Assembly (NCBI GenBank): GCA_002352605.1
Contig: DEIP01000192.1
Span: forward strand, 1-19,206
Origin: Desulfobacteraceae bacterium UBA2771
GTDB taxonomy: Bacteria > Desulfobacterota > Desulfobacteria > Desulfobacterales > Desulfosarcinaceae
Direction of reading: 5' to 3'
DNA: 19,206 bases
The notes below the pieces were generated by a model, which saw only the letters and a list, made by a program, of their open reading frames with translations, was not told where the DNA came from and made no database searches. Shown here piece after piece: positions 1 through 8,743 of the stretch. Made by a program: the position numbers and the translations under genes. Position 1 is the stretch's first letter. Every line of letters begins with the position of its first letter.

Positions 1-87
1 GAAAAATTACTCGGCCAGGTTGAAGATCTGGTAACGAAAAACGGCTTTGCGTTAAAACCGGCAAACCATCTTCCCTTAAAGGCGTAA
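1..87 (+). CDS. C-terminal end of an unidentified protein (5' truncated by window edge)
   Basis: Frame 1 is open from the first base to a TAA at 85-87 and gives 28 residues ending in ANHLPLKA. The reading frame stops five bases before the ATG of the next gene, which is the spacing expected inside an operon, so this is probably the upstream member of the helicase cluster. The visible part is too short to recognise a family. Whether it belongs functionally with the helicase genes cannot be judged from this fragment. Confidence 0.55.
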   Translation, partial: EKLLGQVEDLVTKNGFALKPANHLPLKA

Positions 88-92
88 AGAGG

Positions 93-1799
93 ATGAATCA
101 AAAGAAAGAAGCCGAATCCATCGAATTGAAACGCATCGATGTGGGGGAATATGAAATCAGTGCCAACAGTTTCGATCTTCGCAAGGATTTGCACGTTTAT
201 GTAAACCATGTTCGGGAACGGCGCATTAAGCGGTCCGTTCGTGAGAACAAAATACCGAAGGCGGATGCCAAACGGATTGCCAAACTGCTGTCCGATCCCG
301 AAGCGCCGGGCGAAGTCGATGAATGGGGCGCGTCGGACTGGGTTGATTTTATCGATGAACTATCCCTGGCGCTCGGTTTTATCGGTTATGATAGAGAGGG
401 CGTATACCAGGGATATACGAGCGCCGAGCCTTCCTTCCCGGACAATTATATCGAGTTCGATGAACAGGCATATAAAAAATTCATCGCTCTGCCGCTGCAA
501 AAACAGGAACAAACGCTTTTCGATACCATGGTTGGGGACTACTCGGGTGAAAAAAACGAATTTATCAGTGGTACCATATTCGGCCAACTCAACAGATTTT
601 CACAATGGGGCTGTGCCACCGGCGTTTTTCCCCATTTAGAATTCGATAATGCCAGAAAATTTTTGTTCAATTGCTTAAAATCGTACCCGGTTGGCACCTG
701 GTATGACACGGCATCTTGGGTCCGATATCTCAAGAAAGTGCACCCGTTCTTTCTGATTCCCAAAAAGCCTAAGTACAAATACAAGTGGGACGGCAAGCAG
801 GGTCGCTACGGTAATTTTTTTGAACGGGATACGAAATCGGATAGGAGAAAAGCGATTTCCGAAAAAACCAGCGACGCATTCGAAAGAGTGGAAGGCCGAT
901 TCGTGGAACGATTCCTGGAGGGCATTCCCTTGACCCTGGGGTATGTGGACGTGGCCTATGGCGTGCAAACCAATCCCGGGCAACGCCCTTCGTTGGGAAG
1001 ACTCAAGGGGTTCAAGGTGAATGGTCGGTTTTTGCGATTTCAGAACAGACAGATTCCCGAACCGAGGGTCATGATCCAGCCCAATCATGAAATTCATGTG
1101 GAATCGGAATGTTATCCGGTGGCAACGATAGACCGGCTCGTTTTGTTTTCCGACCTCGTGTCGACGGGTAGAATTTGCATATTCAAATTGAACCGTAAAA
1201 AAGCGGTTCAATACTTGGCCGGGGACGAAGCCGCAAATCTAAAAAAAATTCTGGGAGATTTGGCCGAGAATGCGATTCCGGCAAACATTGCCGCGGAACT
1301 GGATGAGTGGGCCGGCCATTCGGAAACGTTTATTTTGTATGAGGGATTCGGATTGATCGAGGGGAACCCACTCCCGTCATTCGTAAAAATGTTTGAAGTG
1401 GAAACCCTGTCGGACGGCCTTCGATTGGTTCATTCACCGGATGCGTTGTTTTCCAAACTCGAGATGAACGAACAGGTTCCTGTGCTCGTAACGCACCGAT
1501 CCAATACGCTGAAGGCGCCCCCGGATGGCGTAAAATCGGTTTTTACGCCCAAGGTGAGAAAAGCCGGGAAAACCGCGCCCAAAGCGTTGATGTCCATCCA
1601 ACGAAAAACCTATGTGACCCTGTTTTTTCAGACCCAGGCGTTGCTGGACGGTTTCGTTAAGGCGCTGATACAGGAAAAATGTCCGGTTGAAGTCGATGAA
1701 GCCGGACGAACCGCCACAATCGCTTCCGAGCATAAAAAACGATTGGATGCCGCGATTAAAAAACTGAAAAAAACCTATCGCATTGCAATCGGAGAATGA
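93..1799 (+). CDS. Helicase-associated (Helicase_C_3, PF13625-like) protein, putative XPB partner
   Basis: This 568-residue protein carries a stretch at about residues 325-423 that fits the Helicase_C_3 pattern. It opens with MIQPNHEIHV, continues through a helical segment with LNRKKAVQYL and an AIPANIAAELDEWA segment, and ends with FILYEGFGLIE. The N-terminal 320 residues match nothing I recognise, and the C-terminal 60 residues are basic and lysine-rich (LDAAIKKLKKTYR). No helicase Walker motifs are present, so it is not itself a motor. In actinobacteria such as Mycobacterium a protein of this class is encoded beside the XPB homologue (recalled Rv0862c/Rv0861c). The same arrangement here, with a stop codon overlapping the XPB reading frame, argues for a stable partner or DNA-binding accessory subunit. 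The start is uncertain: the purine-rich AAGAGG lies directly against the ATG, so translation may depend on coupling to the upstream gene. The partner role is inferred. Confidence 0.75.
   Translation: MNQKKEAESIELKRIDVGEYEISANSFDLRKDLHVYVNHVRERRIKRSVRENKIPKADAKRIAKLLSDPEAPGEVDEWGASDWVDFIDELSLALGFIGYDREGVYQGYTSAEPSFPDNYIEFDEQAYKKFIALPLQKQEQTLFDTMVGDYSGEKNEFISGTIFGQLNRFSQWGCATGVFPHLEFDNARKFLFNCLKSYPVGTWYDTASWVRYLKKVHPFFLIPKKPKYKYKWDGKQGRYGNFFERDTKSDRRKAISEKTSDAFERVEGRFVERFLEGIPLTLGYVDVAYGVQTNPGQRPSLGRLKGFKVNGRFLRFQNRQIPEPRVMIQPNHEIHVESECYPVATIDRLVLFSDLVSTGRICIFKLNRKKAVQYLAGDEAANLKKILGDLAENAIPANIAAELDEWAGHSETFILYEGFGLIEGNPLPSFVKMFEVETLSDGLRLVHSPDALFSKLEMNEQVPVLVTHRSNTLKAPPDGVKSVFTPKVRKAGKTAPKALMSIQRKTYVTLFFQTQALLDGFVKALIQEKCPVEVDEAGRTATIASEHKKRLDAAIKKLKKTYRIAIGE
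1791..1794 (+). promoter_or_regulatory. RBS deciding the XPB start
   Basis: GGAG lies ten bases before the ATG at 1805 but only one base before the ATG at 1796 that overlaps the preceding stop codon as ATGA. The spacing favours 1805. The resulting N-terminus (MTTTHLPSGPLIIQ) also lines up better with mycobacterial XPB as I recall it. Confidence 0.55.
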
Positions 1800-1804
1800 G
1801 CATC

Positions 1805-3478
1805 ATGACAACGACCCATCTCCCAAGCGGTCCACTGATTATCCAGGGTGACCGCACCCTCATGCTCGAAACGGCCCATCCCCAATATGCCGAATGTCGT
1901 GATTTTTTGTCCATGTTCGCCGAATTGGTGAAATCGCCGGAATTCATCCACACCTATCGTGTGACACCGCTGTCCCTGTGGAATGCCGCCGCGCTGGATA
2001 TTGCGTTTACCGACATCGGGGATGGGATCGAACGGTTTTCCCGCTATGAACCACCGGCCAATGTACTTGCCGACATGCGCGAATGGCATGGACTGTACGG
2101 CCTGTTGGTCCTCGAAAAAGCATCGGAAACGCATCTGCGGTTGCGCGTGGGTGACGGAATCGTTTTGAACCGCATCCGGCAAAACACGGAACTGGAACAC
2201 TTCTGGGCAAGGCCGGCCGAAGAGGGATGGTTGATCGCCAGCCTAGAGCGGGGTAATCTGAAACAAGCCCTGATCAAGGCGGGTTACCCGGTAAAGGATA
2301 TTTGCGGTTATGTCGAGGGTGCGGACCTAAATATTGCCCTGCGGGATGTCGAGCCGGACGGAAATGCGTTTGCATTGCGTGATTACCAAAGGGATGCTGT
2401 CGATACCTTCTACCAGGGTGGCCGTTCCACGGGGGGCAGTGGAATCATCGTGCTTCCGTGCGGGTCGGGAAAAACGATTATCGGCCTCGGGACCACCGCC
2501 AGAATCTCGAGCCATACCCTCATTATCGCCACCAACAATATTTCTGTTCGTCAATGGCGGGACGAACTGCTGTCCAAAACGAGCCTGGACCCAGAATTGA
2601 TCGGAGAATATACCGGTTTGCGAAAAACGGTCAAGCCGGTCACCATTACCACGTATCAAATGCTGACCCATCGTCGGAACCAATCGGAACCCATGAAGAA
2701 CCTGGAAATTTTCAACCGCAACAACTGGGGGCTGATTATTTACGACGAGGTGCACATGCTGCCCGCACCGGTGTTCCGGGCCACGACCACGATTCAGGCC
2801 AAACGCAGGCTGGGCCTGACCGCGACCCTGGTCCGCGAGGACGGCAAGGAGGATGACGTATTTGCCTTGGTCGGTCCCAAGCGGTACGATGTGCCCTGGA
2901 AAACCCTTGAAAACCGGGGATTCATTGCCGAAGCCATTTGCACCGAATATCGAATACCGCTCCCCCGCAAGGAGGAAATCAGCTATGCCGGGGCGCCCAA
3001 ACGGCAGAGATTCCGCATTGCCGCCGAAAATTCCCTGAAAATCGAGTTGGCCGGGGATTTGATATCCAATCACCCCGATGACAGTATATTGATCATCGGG
3101 CAATATATTTCCCAATTGGAAGAGATATCAAAGGCATTGAACTATCCGTTGATTACCGGAAAGACCAAACACGAGGAAAGAGAAAAGCGGTACGATGAAT
3201 TCAGATCCGGTGGCATTCGGGTCCTGGTGGTGTCCAAGGTCGCCAATTTTGCCATCGACCTGCCCGATGCCAATGTGATGATCCAGATTTCCGGGACATT
3301 CGGCTCGCGCCAGGAAGAAGCCCAGCGCCTGGGGCGGATCCTGCGTCCGAAAGACCGGCTGTCCAGCTTTTACACACTGGTGTCCAAGGGAACCGATGAG
3401 CAGACCTTCGCCTTGAACCGGCAACTCTTTCTCGTGGAACAGGGTTACAAATATCATATTCGGTATTTTGGGTCTTAA
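1805..3478 (+). CDS. XPB/ERCC3-family 3'-5' DNA helicase (superfamily 2)
   Basis: This 557-residue protein has the full set of XPB signatures. Walker A is GSGKT at residues 220-224, preceded by LPC. The DEVH box is at 314-317 in IIYDEVHMLPAPVF. Next come GLTATL and the XPB-specific RED motif at 344-346, and then motif VI, QRLGRILRP, at 507-515. An N-terminal XPB domain (PLIIQGDRTLMLE, HTYRVTPLSLWNAAA) precedes the motor, and the length matches bacterial XPB (about 540-560 residues). XPB family enzymes are ATP-driven 3'-5' DNA translocases; the eukaryotic one opens DNA in TFIIH during transcription and excision repair, while bacterial roles are poorly defined. It is co-directional with its putative partner, with reading frames that touch, so the two are very likely co-translated. 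The family is common in actinobacteria and archaea and patchy elsewhere, so horizontal acquisition is possible but not shown. An alternative start is ATG 1796. Confidence 0.93.
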   Translation: MTTTHLPSGPLIIQGDRTLMLETAHPQYAECRDFLSMFAELVKSPEFIHTYRVTPLSLWNAAALDIAFTDIGDGIERFSRYEPPANVLADMREWHGLYGLLVLEKASETHLRLRVGDGIVLNRIRQNTELEHFWARPAEEGWLIASLERGNLKQALIKAGYPVKDICGYVEGADLNIALRDVEPDGNAFALRDYQRDAVDTFYQGGRSTGGSGIIVLPCGSGKTIIGLGTTARISSHTLIIATNNISVRQWRDELLSKTSLDPELIGEYTGLRKTVKPVTITTYQMLTHRRNQSEPMKNLEIFNRNNWGLIIYDEVHMLPAPVFRATTTIQAKRRLGLTATLVREDGKEDDVFALVGPKRYDVPWKTLENRGFIAEAICTEYRIPLPRKEEISYAGAPKRQRFRIAAENSLKIELAGDLISNHPDDSILIIGQYISQLEEISKALNYPLITGKTKHEEREKRYDEFRSGGIRVLVVSKVANFAIDLPDANVMIQISGTFGSRQEEAQRLGRILRPKDRLSSFYTLVSKGTDEQTFALNRQLFLVEQGYKYHIRYFGS

Positions 3479-3492
3479 CATTGGAAACCCTT

Positions 3493-3500
3493 GGGGGGAA
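3493..3500 (+). promoter_or_regulatory. RBS deciding the ABC-class ATPase start
   Basis: GGGGGGAA ends four bases before the ATG at 3505. The in-frame TTG at 3481 has no comparable site, so 3505 is preferred. Confidence 0.6.
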
Positions 3501-3504
3501 AACG

Positions 3505-5310
3505 ATGCCGGATACACCCCAACCCATGCGTGAATTGTTTGACCGATTGAAAGCGCTTGATGGGCGACCCTTTAATAGCTATAAACGGCTATTGGACAAG
3601 ACCTTTTACCACGACCGTTATCACATCCGTTTTGTCCATATCCAGGGCAGCCCGGGGGCTTTCCCCGCATCGGTGTGTCATCTCGGATTTAAGATCGCCG
3701 AACGCGGACTCGCCGGTGGGTGTTTGGAAAATATGCCGCGCAAGATGGCAACGGCCGATTACCTGTTGCGCGCTTTCCGTGCGGGCGTCATCGCCCATGC
3801 CCGTCAAAACCGTGGCGTCCAGGGAAGCGGCTCCTTTCAGCCCTTATCCTTGCCGCCCCAGGTGCTGAAACGAAACCGGGTCAGGTTTAACCAAACGGAT
3901 GTTCAAATCGCCTTTCACATCAGCCTGCCGGGCTCCCATGACAACCGGGTGCTCGGCAGGCAGGCGGCGTGCATGTTTTCCCGGGAGATGACCGGGATCG
4001 TCGATACCCTCCAAGCGTCGGTCGCCCGGATCGCTCAACTAAAAAAACACTGCGATGTCATCGAAGACATGCTGGTCCTGCAAAACCGATTGACCCGGTA
4101 TGGGCTGGTCGCCTTTGTGGGCGACGGCGCCATCCTGCCCAGACAGTCCGGCATCTCCCAAGACCCGTTGAAAGCGGGCGCGGTTGCCTTTTATGCGCCG
4201 GATCAAATGGCCGTAAACGTTGTGTTTCCCAATGCCGGGCGGGTCAGGGGGCTTGGCATCCGGCCGGGCGTCAACGTGCTCATCGGCGGCGGTTTCCATG
4301 GAAAGTCCACCCTGCTGGATGCCTTGGTCAAAGGGGTTTACCCCCATATTCCAGGAGACGGCCGCGAACAAGTGGTCACCCATCCCGATGCGGCCTTCGT
4401 CTGTGCCGAAGCGGGAAGAGCGGTGAATGGTTTGGATATTTCCGGTTTTATCGACAACTTGCCCGGAGGGGTGGATACCAAACGATTTTGGACAACCAAT
4501 GCGAGTGGAAGCACCTCCGAAGCCGCCGCCATCATTGAGGCCGTGTTGGCCGGTGCGAAACTATTGCTGATCGACGAGGATTCGTCGGCCACCAACTTCC
4601 TGATTAAAGATCAACATCTGCGTCAGTTGATACCGGAGGATACCATCACACCGCTTTTTGACCGCGTCCGGGAACTCGATCGACGATTCGGTGTCAGCAC
4701 GCTGATTGTGGTCGGTGGAAGCTCGGAATATCTCGGCGTAGCCGAACAGGTGATTGCCATGCGGGACTATCTGCCCGTGTGCATGACAGATCAGGTGCGC
4801 CAATTGGCGTTGCCCGAACCCAATCGGCCGGCCACGCCGTTGATGATGCAAGACCAACGACGGGTGCTGGCCGATAATTTTGACCCCTCGTATCGCGCGC
4901 AGCGGTTGGGTAAAACCATTGCCGTGCGCATAAAACCGCTGCGGCTTCAAGCCAGGGTTTTGGAGTACGGCAACGATCAATTGGATCTGACGAAACTGAT
5001 CGCACTGGTCGACCCGGATCAAGTGCTCGCCGTGGGATACGCCTTGTTTCATGCAGGCAGGCGATTTAAGGATGCTTGGTTATCCCCATCCGACCTAGCC
5101 GGCACCCTATACGAACAGATAGAAAAAAAGGGGCTCGAAAGTCTTTTCCAGCCCGACGACAGTCCCCTGTTTTTGGCCTGTCCGCGACGATTGGAATTGG
5201 CCGGAGCGATCAATCGGCTTCGAAGCTTAAGGGTTGAAATTGTCAAGGCCCAAAAAAATTGCAGATCATGTTGTCATTTGGAATCAAGAAATTTCCACCA
5301 CAACCGATAA
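3505..5310 (+). CDS. Predicted ATPase of the ABC class (PF09818 family)
   Basis: This 601-residue protein has the layout of the 'ABC_ATPase' family. An N-terminal domain (LDGRPFNSYKRLL, then DRYHIRFVHIQGSPGAFPAS) comes before a P-loop GGGFHGKST at residues 261-269. A degenerate signature segment with SGSTSEA and a Walker B LLLIDEDSS at 353-361 follow. The C-terminal domain ends near LAGAINRLRSLRVEI, after which about 20 cysteine- and histidine-containing residues look like a non-conserved tail. There are no membrane segments, so it is soluble and not a transporter subunit. The trypanosomal relative MRB1590 acts in mitochondrial RNA editing; bacterial members have no settled function. It begins 26 bases after the XPB stop, which suggests one operon and a role in nucleic-acid handling, but that link is inference. 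Confidence 0.88.
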   Translation: MPDTPQPMRELFDRLKALDGRPFNSYKRLLDKTFYHDRYHIRFVHIQGSPGAFPASVCHLGFKIAERGLAGGCLENMPRKMATADYLLRAFRAGVIAHARQNRGVQGSGSFQPLSLPPQVLKRNRVRFNQTDVQIAFHISLPGSHDNRVLGRQAACMFSREMTGIVDTLQASVARIAQLKKHCDVIEDMLVLQNRLTRYGLVAFVGDGAILPRQSGISQDPLKAGAVAFYAPDQMAVNVVFPNAGRVRGLGIRPGVNVLIGGGFHGKSTLLDALVKGVYPHIPGDGREQVVTHPDAAFVCAEAGRAVNGLDISGFIDNLPGGVDTKRFWTTNASGSTSEAAAIIEAVLAGAKLLLIDEDSSATNFLIKDQHLRQLIPEDTITPLFDRVRELDRRFGVSTLIVVGGSSEYLGVAEQVIAMRDYLPVCMTDQVRQLALPEPNRPATPLMMQDQRRVLADNFDPSYRAQRLGKTIAVRIKPLRLQARVLEYGNDQLDLTKLIALVDPDQVLAVGYALFHAGRRFKDAWLSPSDLAGTLYEQIEKKGLESLFQPDDSPLFLACPRRLELAGAINRLRSLRVEIVKAQKNCRSCCHLESRNFHHNR

Positions 5311-5450
5311 AGGTGTTAATATGTTGTCGGTATCCGGTTGGCTTCACTGTGGGCCTCTCGACCGCGGCCCTCGCCGTCCGGAAATATTTTGTTTGCTGTT
5401 TGTCCGAGGCCCCAAAGCCGAGGCGACCCTAATTCAGATGGAGACAACGA
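5311..5450 (+). other. Intergenic gap with inverted repeat
   Basis: The 140 bases between the ABC-class ATPase and the next gene contain a 7-base inverted repeat, GGGCCTC near 5352 and GAGGCCC near 5406, about 50 bases apart. No T-tract follows it and I see no convincing promoter, so it is not a standard terminator. Whether the downstream genes share a transcript with the helicase cluster is open. Confidence 0.3.
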
Positions 5451-6857
5451 ATGAAGGCGCGTGGATTCTTATCCGTTGACATCGACCCTGCTCGAAATAC
5501 CAAGTTTAGCAACTTGAGGGAACAGGCCTTTCAGCTGATTCACCAATCGTTGACCGAGGATCAGCGTCTTCACGACGATGCGGTCGTCGCCGTTCTGAAT
5601 GATTTTGACGACATGGGGGCAAAGGCGTTTTTAAAACAGCTGCGCACCTACAGCCGAATCCTGAATGCCTTGAAAGAAAAGGCTGTTTTTCAGGAGATGC
5701 GGACACTCCTGGCGAATCTGTTGCGGACAGGTATCTACAAGGTTGCCGGTGAGGCGCTGGATGCCGTTACTGTGCGACGGGATGCCATACAGGTGGATAT
5801 CGATGGGAACTCCACCATTATCGGCTCCGTAAATGCTGAATTCCTGACCACTTTATCTCTGGGAAAAGAGAGTCGTGAAACGGAACGGCAGTTGATGGTG
5901 ATCGATCAACTGATCAGGCGTCGCAGCGATGAAAACCTCCAGGCGGTCTCCCGCTCCTTTAAGATTCCTGTTTATGACACCGGGAAGATAACCCTCTTGA
6001 TCGAAAAGCTGTTTGATGGCCGGGGAAACTTTCTCCGTAAAATGTTCGAACCGATGCTGGATGAACTGGCCCAGCACGGGAATCACGCTTTTGAATTGAT
6101 GTGGTGTTATTTCAAGGCACTCGAAGGCCGGGCCAATCGGGTCTCTTTCCTCAATGCCATGCAGCACCTGATCAGCCGGATCAATCGCCCCAAACACGCA
6201 TTGCGTTTCCTGTTGGCCGATTTTTGCCGGCATCCCGAAAAAGTGGCGCTATCGGACCGAAATGCAATCATGCTGGCCAACCTCCTTCTAAGGACCTACA
6301 ACAAAGAACTCGATGTCGAGATAGAAATGACACCGGAGGAGGTCCTTAATGTCCGCAATGGACTGGACCAGGACGTGGTGCACTACGCACAATTTCGCAT
6401 CGATTCGGTGGAATACCGGTTTTCCAACAAAGTCCGTGCCATTCATGAGAAAATGGTCACGCTGTTGAATGCAACAACACCCGACAATCAGATGCCATCG
6501 GTCCGTTACCTGTTGTTCCTCGAACGTGAAATTTTCATTTTTCTTTCTCTGCTGTCGGGTAAAACCGCACGCCTTATCCTGATCTCGGCATTGACCGAAT
6601 ATGGCGATCCAAAAATGGGAATCTATCGCAATCTCAACGCGGCAACTTTCCTGCCCGTTTTGCTGCAGCACCTGAAAATCATTGTCCGCGGTGTGGGTCG
6701 GGTGGGTTCTATCGATGACCTGGGCCTGCTCAGACAAATCAGCAAAAACGGCTTTCAGTTAACCGAACTGAATGGCACGCCGGAAAATCGACGCTCCGTG
6801 CTTCGCACCATGGAATGGATCGAAAATGTAATCCGGAGCATCATCACCACCAACTAG
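5451..6857 (+). CDS. Conserved-looking helical protein of unknown function upstream of a GspE-type ATPase
   Basis: I do not recognise this 468-residue protein. It has no signal peptide, no hydrophobic segment long enough to span a membrane with confidence, no cysteine clusters and no nucleotide-binding motif. The sequence reads as a long series of amphipathic helices, for example MRTLLANLLRTGIYKVAGEA and AIMLANLLLRTYNKELDVEI, which would suit a HEAT- or ARM-like solenoid or a scaffold. The ATG at 5451 is preceded by a GGAGA about seven bases upstream. The gene stops 31 bases before the secretion ATPase on the same strand, so the two are probably co-expressed and the product may be a cytoplasmic partner of that ATPase. 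This functional link rests on position only. The coding frame is long and uninterrupted, so the gene itself is secure. Confidence 0.85.
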   Translation: MKARGFLSVDIDPARNTKFSNLREQAFQLIHQSLTEDQRLHDDAVVAVLNDFDDMGAKAFLKQLRTYSRILNALKEKAVFQEMRTLLANLLRTGIYKVAGEALDAVTVRRDAIQVDIDGNSTIIGSVNAEFLTTLSLGKESRETERQLMVIDQLIRRRSDENLQAVSRSFKIPVYDTGKITLLIEKLFDGRGNFLRKMFEPMLDELAQHGNHAFELMWCYFKALEGRANRVSFLNAMQHLISRINRPKHALRFLLADFCRHPEKVALSDRNAIMLANLLLRTYNKELDVEIEMTPEEVLNVRNGLDQDVVHYAQFRIDSVEYRFSNKVRAIHEKMVTLLNATTPDNQMPSVRYLLFLEREIFIFLSLLSGKTARLILISALTEYGDPKMGIYRNLNAATFLPVLLQHLKIIVRGVGRVGSIDDLGLLRQISKNGFQLTELNGTPENRRSVLRTMEWIENVIRSIITTN

Positions 6858-6874
6858 CATCTTGCTTAATCGCC

Positions 6875-6879
6875 GAGGG
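6875..6879 (+). promoter_or_regulatory. RBS deciding the secretion ATPase start
   Basis: GAGGG lies nine bases before GTG 6889. The alternative in-frame TTG at 6862 has no such site upstream, so the GTG is preferred. Confidence 0.55.
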
Positions 6880-6888
6880 CATATTTAC

Positions 6889-8703
6889 GTGAGCGATCAA
6901 CGGTCAGGGAAACGTCTTTTTTCTGCGCTTGAAAAAAAAGGCCTGATATCCTTCCGGCAGGCGCGCGACCTTTACGGCAATCGCGTTGACCTGATCAAAC
7001 AACACGAGCGGCGCCGCACCAAACAGGGTGGGGTCGATTTCAACGAGAAGCAGGACAAGTTGTTTATCCTTATCGACGCCATTGTCGCTTTGAATGTGAC
7101 GCGCAAGGATGATCCGTCGAAAACACTTGACGAAGACACCATTTATGAGACCCTTGCGCAAGGCTGGGGGATCCCCTTTGTCAAGATTGATCCCTTGAAG
7201 CTGGACCTGAACCTCGTCACCACAACCATACCCATCTCCTTTGCCAAAAACCACCTGGTGCTACCCATTGAAATCAGCCAGGGAAAACTCACCGTCGCCA
7301 CACCGAACCCGTTTAATTTGGAAGTGTTGGAGGATATCACGCGGGCCTGCCAGATGCAGGTCGAGGCCGTGGTGAGCTCCCGGTCGGACATCATCAAACT
7401 CATCGAAGAGTTCTTCGGCTTTAAGCGTTCCATTGCAGCGGCTGAACACCAGTTTTCCGGACCTGCCGTGGACCTGGGCAATCTTGAGCGCTTTATCCAT
7501 CTTCAATCCGCCGGTGAGCTGCCGTCAAACGATCAGCACGTGGTCAATGCTGTCAACCACCTGCTGATCTATGCATTCGACCAAAAGGCCAGTGATATTC
7601 ATATTGAACCCAAGCGCGACACATGCCTGGTCAGAATGCGTATTGACGGGGTTTTGCACTCCGTCTACAAACTGCCCAAAAATGTCCATTCGGCAATTAT
7701 CAGCCGGATCAAGAATCTCTCCGGACTCGACATGTCCGAGAAGCGTCGGCCACAGGACGGGCGCATCAAGACCGGCAAGAAAGACGTGGAGGTGGAGATC
7801 CGCGTGTCCACGGTACCCGTGGCCTTCGGCGAGAAGGTGGTCATGCGGATCATGGATCCGGACATCTTGTTCCAGGATCTCGAGCGCCTGGGTTTCTCAT
7901 CGGTGGACATGAAAACCTACAGCCGGATCATATCCCATCCCTACGGCCTGGTTCTGGTTTGCGGCCCCACGGGCAGCGGGAAATCCACCACGTTATACTC
8001 CACCCTCAGGAAAATTTGCAGCGCGGATGTCAATGTCACCACCATCGAAGACCCCATCGAAATGGTGCATGAAGATTTCAACCAGATTGCCGTCAGACCT
8101 CAGGTGGGAATTACCTTCGGGTCGATCATGCGCAATATCCTCAGGCAGGATCCGGATATCATCATGGTGGGAGAATTAAGGGACCTTGAAACCGCGGAAA
8201 ATGCGATCCAAGCCGCGCTCACCGGCCACCTGGTGCTGTCGACCCTTCACACCAACGATGCCCCGTCATCGATTATCCGCATGATGGATCTGGGCGTTCC
8301 CTCTTTTCTCCTCCAGGCAACACTCAGGGGTATTCTTTCTCAGCGGCTGGTTCGAAAAATCTGCAATGGCTGCAAGGCACCCATGGAAATAAACACCGGC
8401 AAACTCCGGGCGCTGGGGCTGGAAACCGGCCAATCGGGCATATTGTCCCTTTTCCAAGGCAAGGGGTGCCGGAAATGCAGGGGGACCGGCTATCTGGGAC
8501 GGACCGCCATTCATGAGGTGTTACCTTATTCCGACGCCATAAAAGCCCTTACCGTTCCGGAGGCGGATCCGGCCACCCTGGCGGTAAGGGCACGGGCGGA
8601 TGGCATGGTCTCCTTGCGGGAAAGCGCTGTCGAGAAGCTTTTGGAGGGAACCACCACTTATCAGGAAGTGCTTCGCGTCACCTCAGGTAACGATCTCGGA
8701 TGA
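6889..8703 (+). CDS. GspE/PulE/PilB-family secretion or pilus assembly ATPase
   Basis: This is a 604-residue hexameric-type AAA secretion ATPase. An N-terminal MshEN-like region (FVKIDPLKLDLNLVTTTIP, then PFNLEVLEDI) comes before the ATPase core. Core motifs are Walker A GPTGSGKST at residues 359-367, the Asp box TIEDPIE, Walker B IIMVGELRD around 425-432 and the His box TGHLVLSTLHT at 445-455. A four-cysteine zinc motif follows (C492, C495, C527, C530) in CNGC and CRKC, typical of GspE and PilB. Such enzymes power type II secretion or type IV pilus assembly at the inner membrane. The Walker B element has GELRD where GEIRD is usual, a mild change. No other secretion or pilus genes are in the window, so the particular machine cannot be named. 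The gene is preceded by an uncharacterised protein on the same strand and closed by a strong terminator. Confidence 0.93.
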   Translation: MSDQRSGKRLFSALEKKGLISFRQARDLYGNRVDLIKQHERRRTKQGGVDFNEKQDKLFILIDAIVALNVTRKDDPSKTLDEDTIYETLAQGWGIPFVKIDPLKLDLNLVTTTIPISFAKNHLVLPIEISQGKLTVATPNPFNLEVLEDITRACQMQVEAVVSSRSDIIKLIEEFFGFKRSIAAAEHQFSGPAVDLGNLERFIHLQSAGELPSNDQHVVNAVNHLLIYAFDQKASDIHIEPKRDTCLVRMRIDGVLHSVYKLPKNVHSAIISRIKNLSGLDMSEKRRPQDGRIKTGKKDVEVEIRVSTVPVAFGEKVVMRIMDPDILFQDLERLGFSSVDMKTYSRIISHPYGLVLVCGPTGSGKSTTLYSTLRKICSADVNVTTIEDPIEMVHEDFNQIAVRPQVGITFGSIMRNILRQDPDIIMVGELRDLETAENAIQAALTGHLVLSTLHTNDAPSSIIRMMDLGVPSFLLQATLRGILSQRLVRKICNGCKAPMEINTGKLRALGLETGQSGILSLFQGKGCRKCRGTGYLGRTAIHEVLPYSDAIKALTVPEADPATLAVRARADGMVSLRESAVEKLLEGTTTYQEVLRVTSGNDLG

Positions 8704-8743
8704 CGGTCGTATCATTTTACGTTCAGGGAAACAACGAAAGGCC

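Noticed and set aside
2327..3115. 262-codon - strand frame opposite the XPB gene
   Set aside because: It lies wholly inside XPB on the other strand, and XPB has every family motif. Long antisense frames are common in GC-rich genes.
5234..5479. 81-codon + strand frame bridging the ABC-class ATPase end and the next gene, or a shorter 52-codon version from ATG 5321 with an AAAGG upstream
   Set aside because: It overlaps both neighbours, has an unusual composition and resembles no known protein. It is kept only as a weak possibility.
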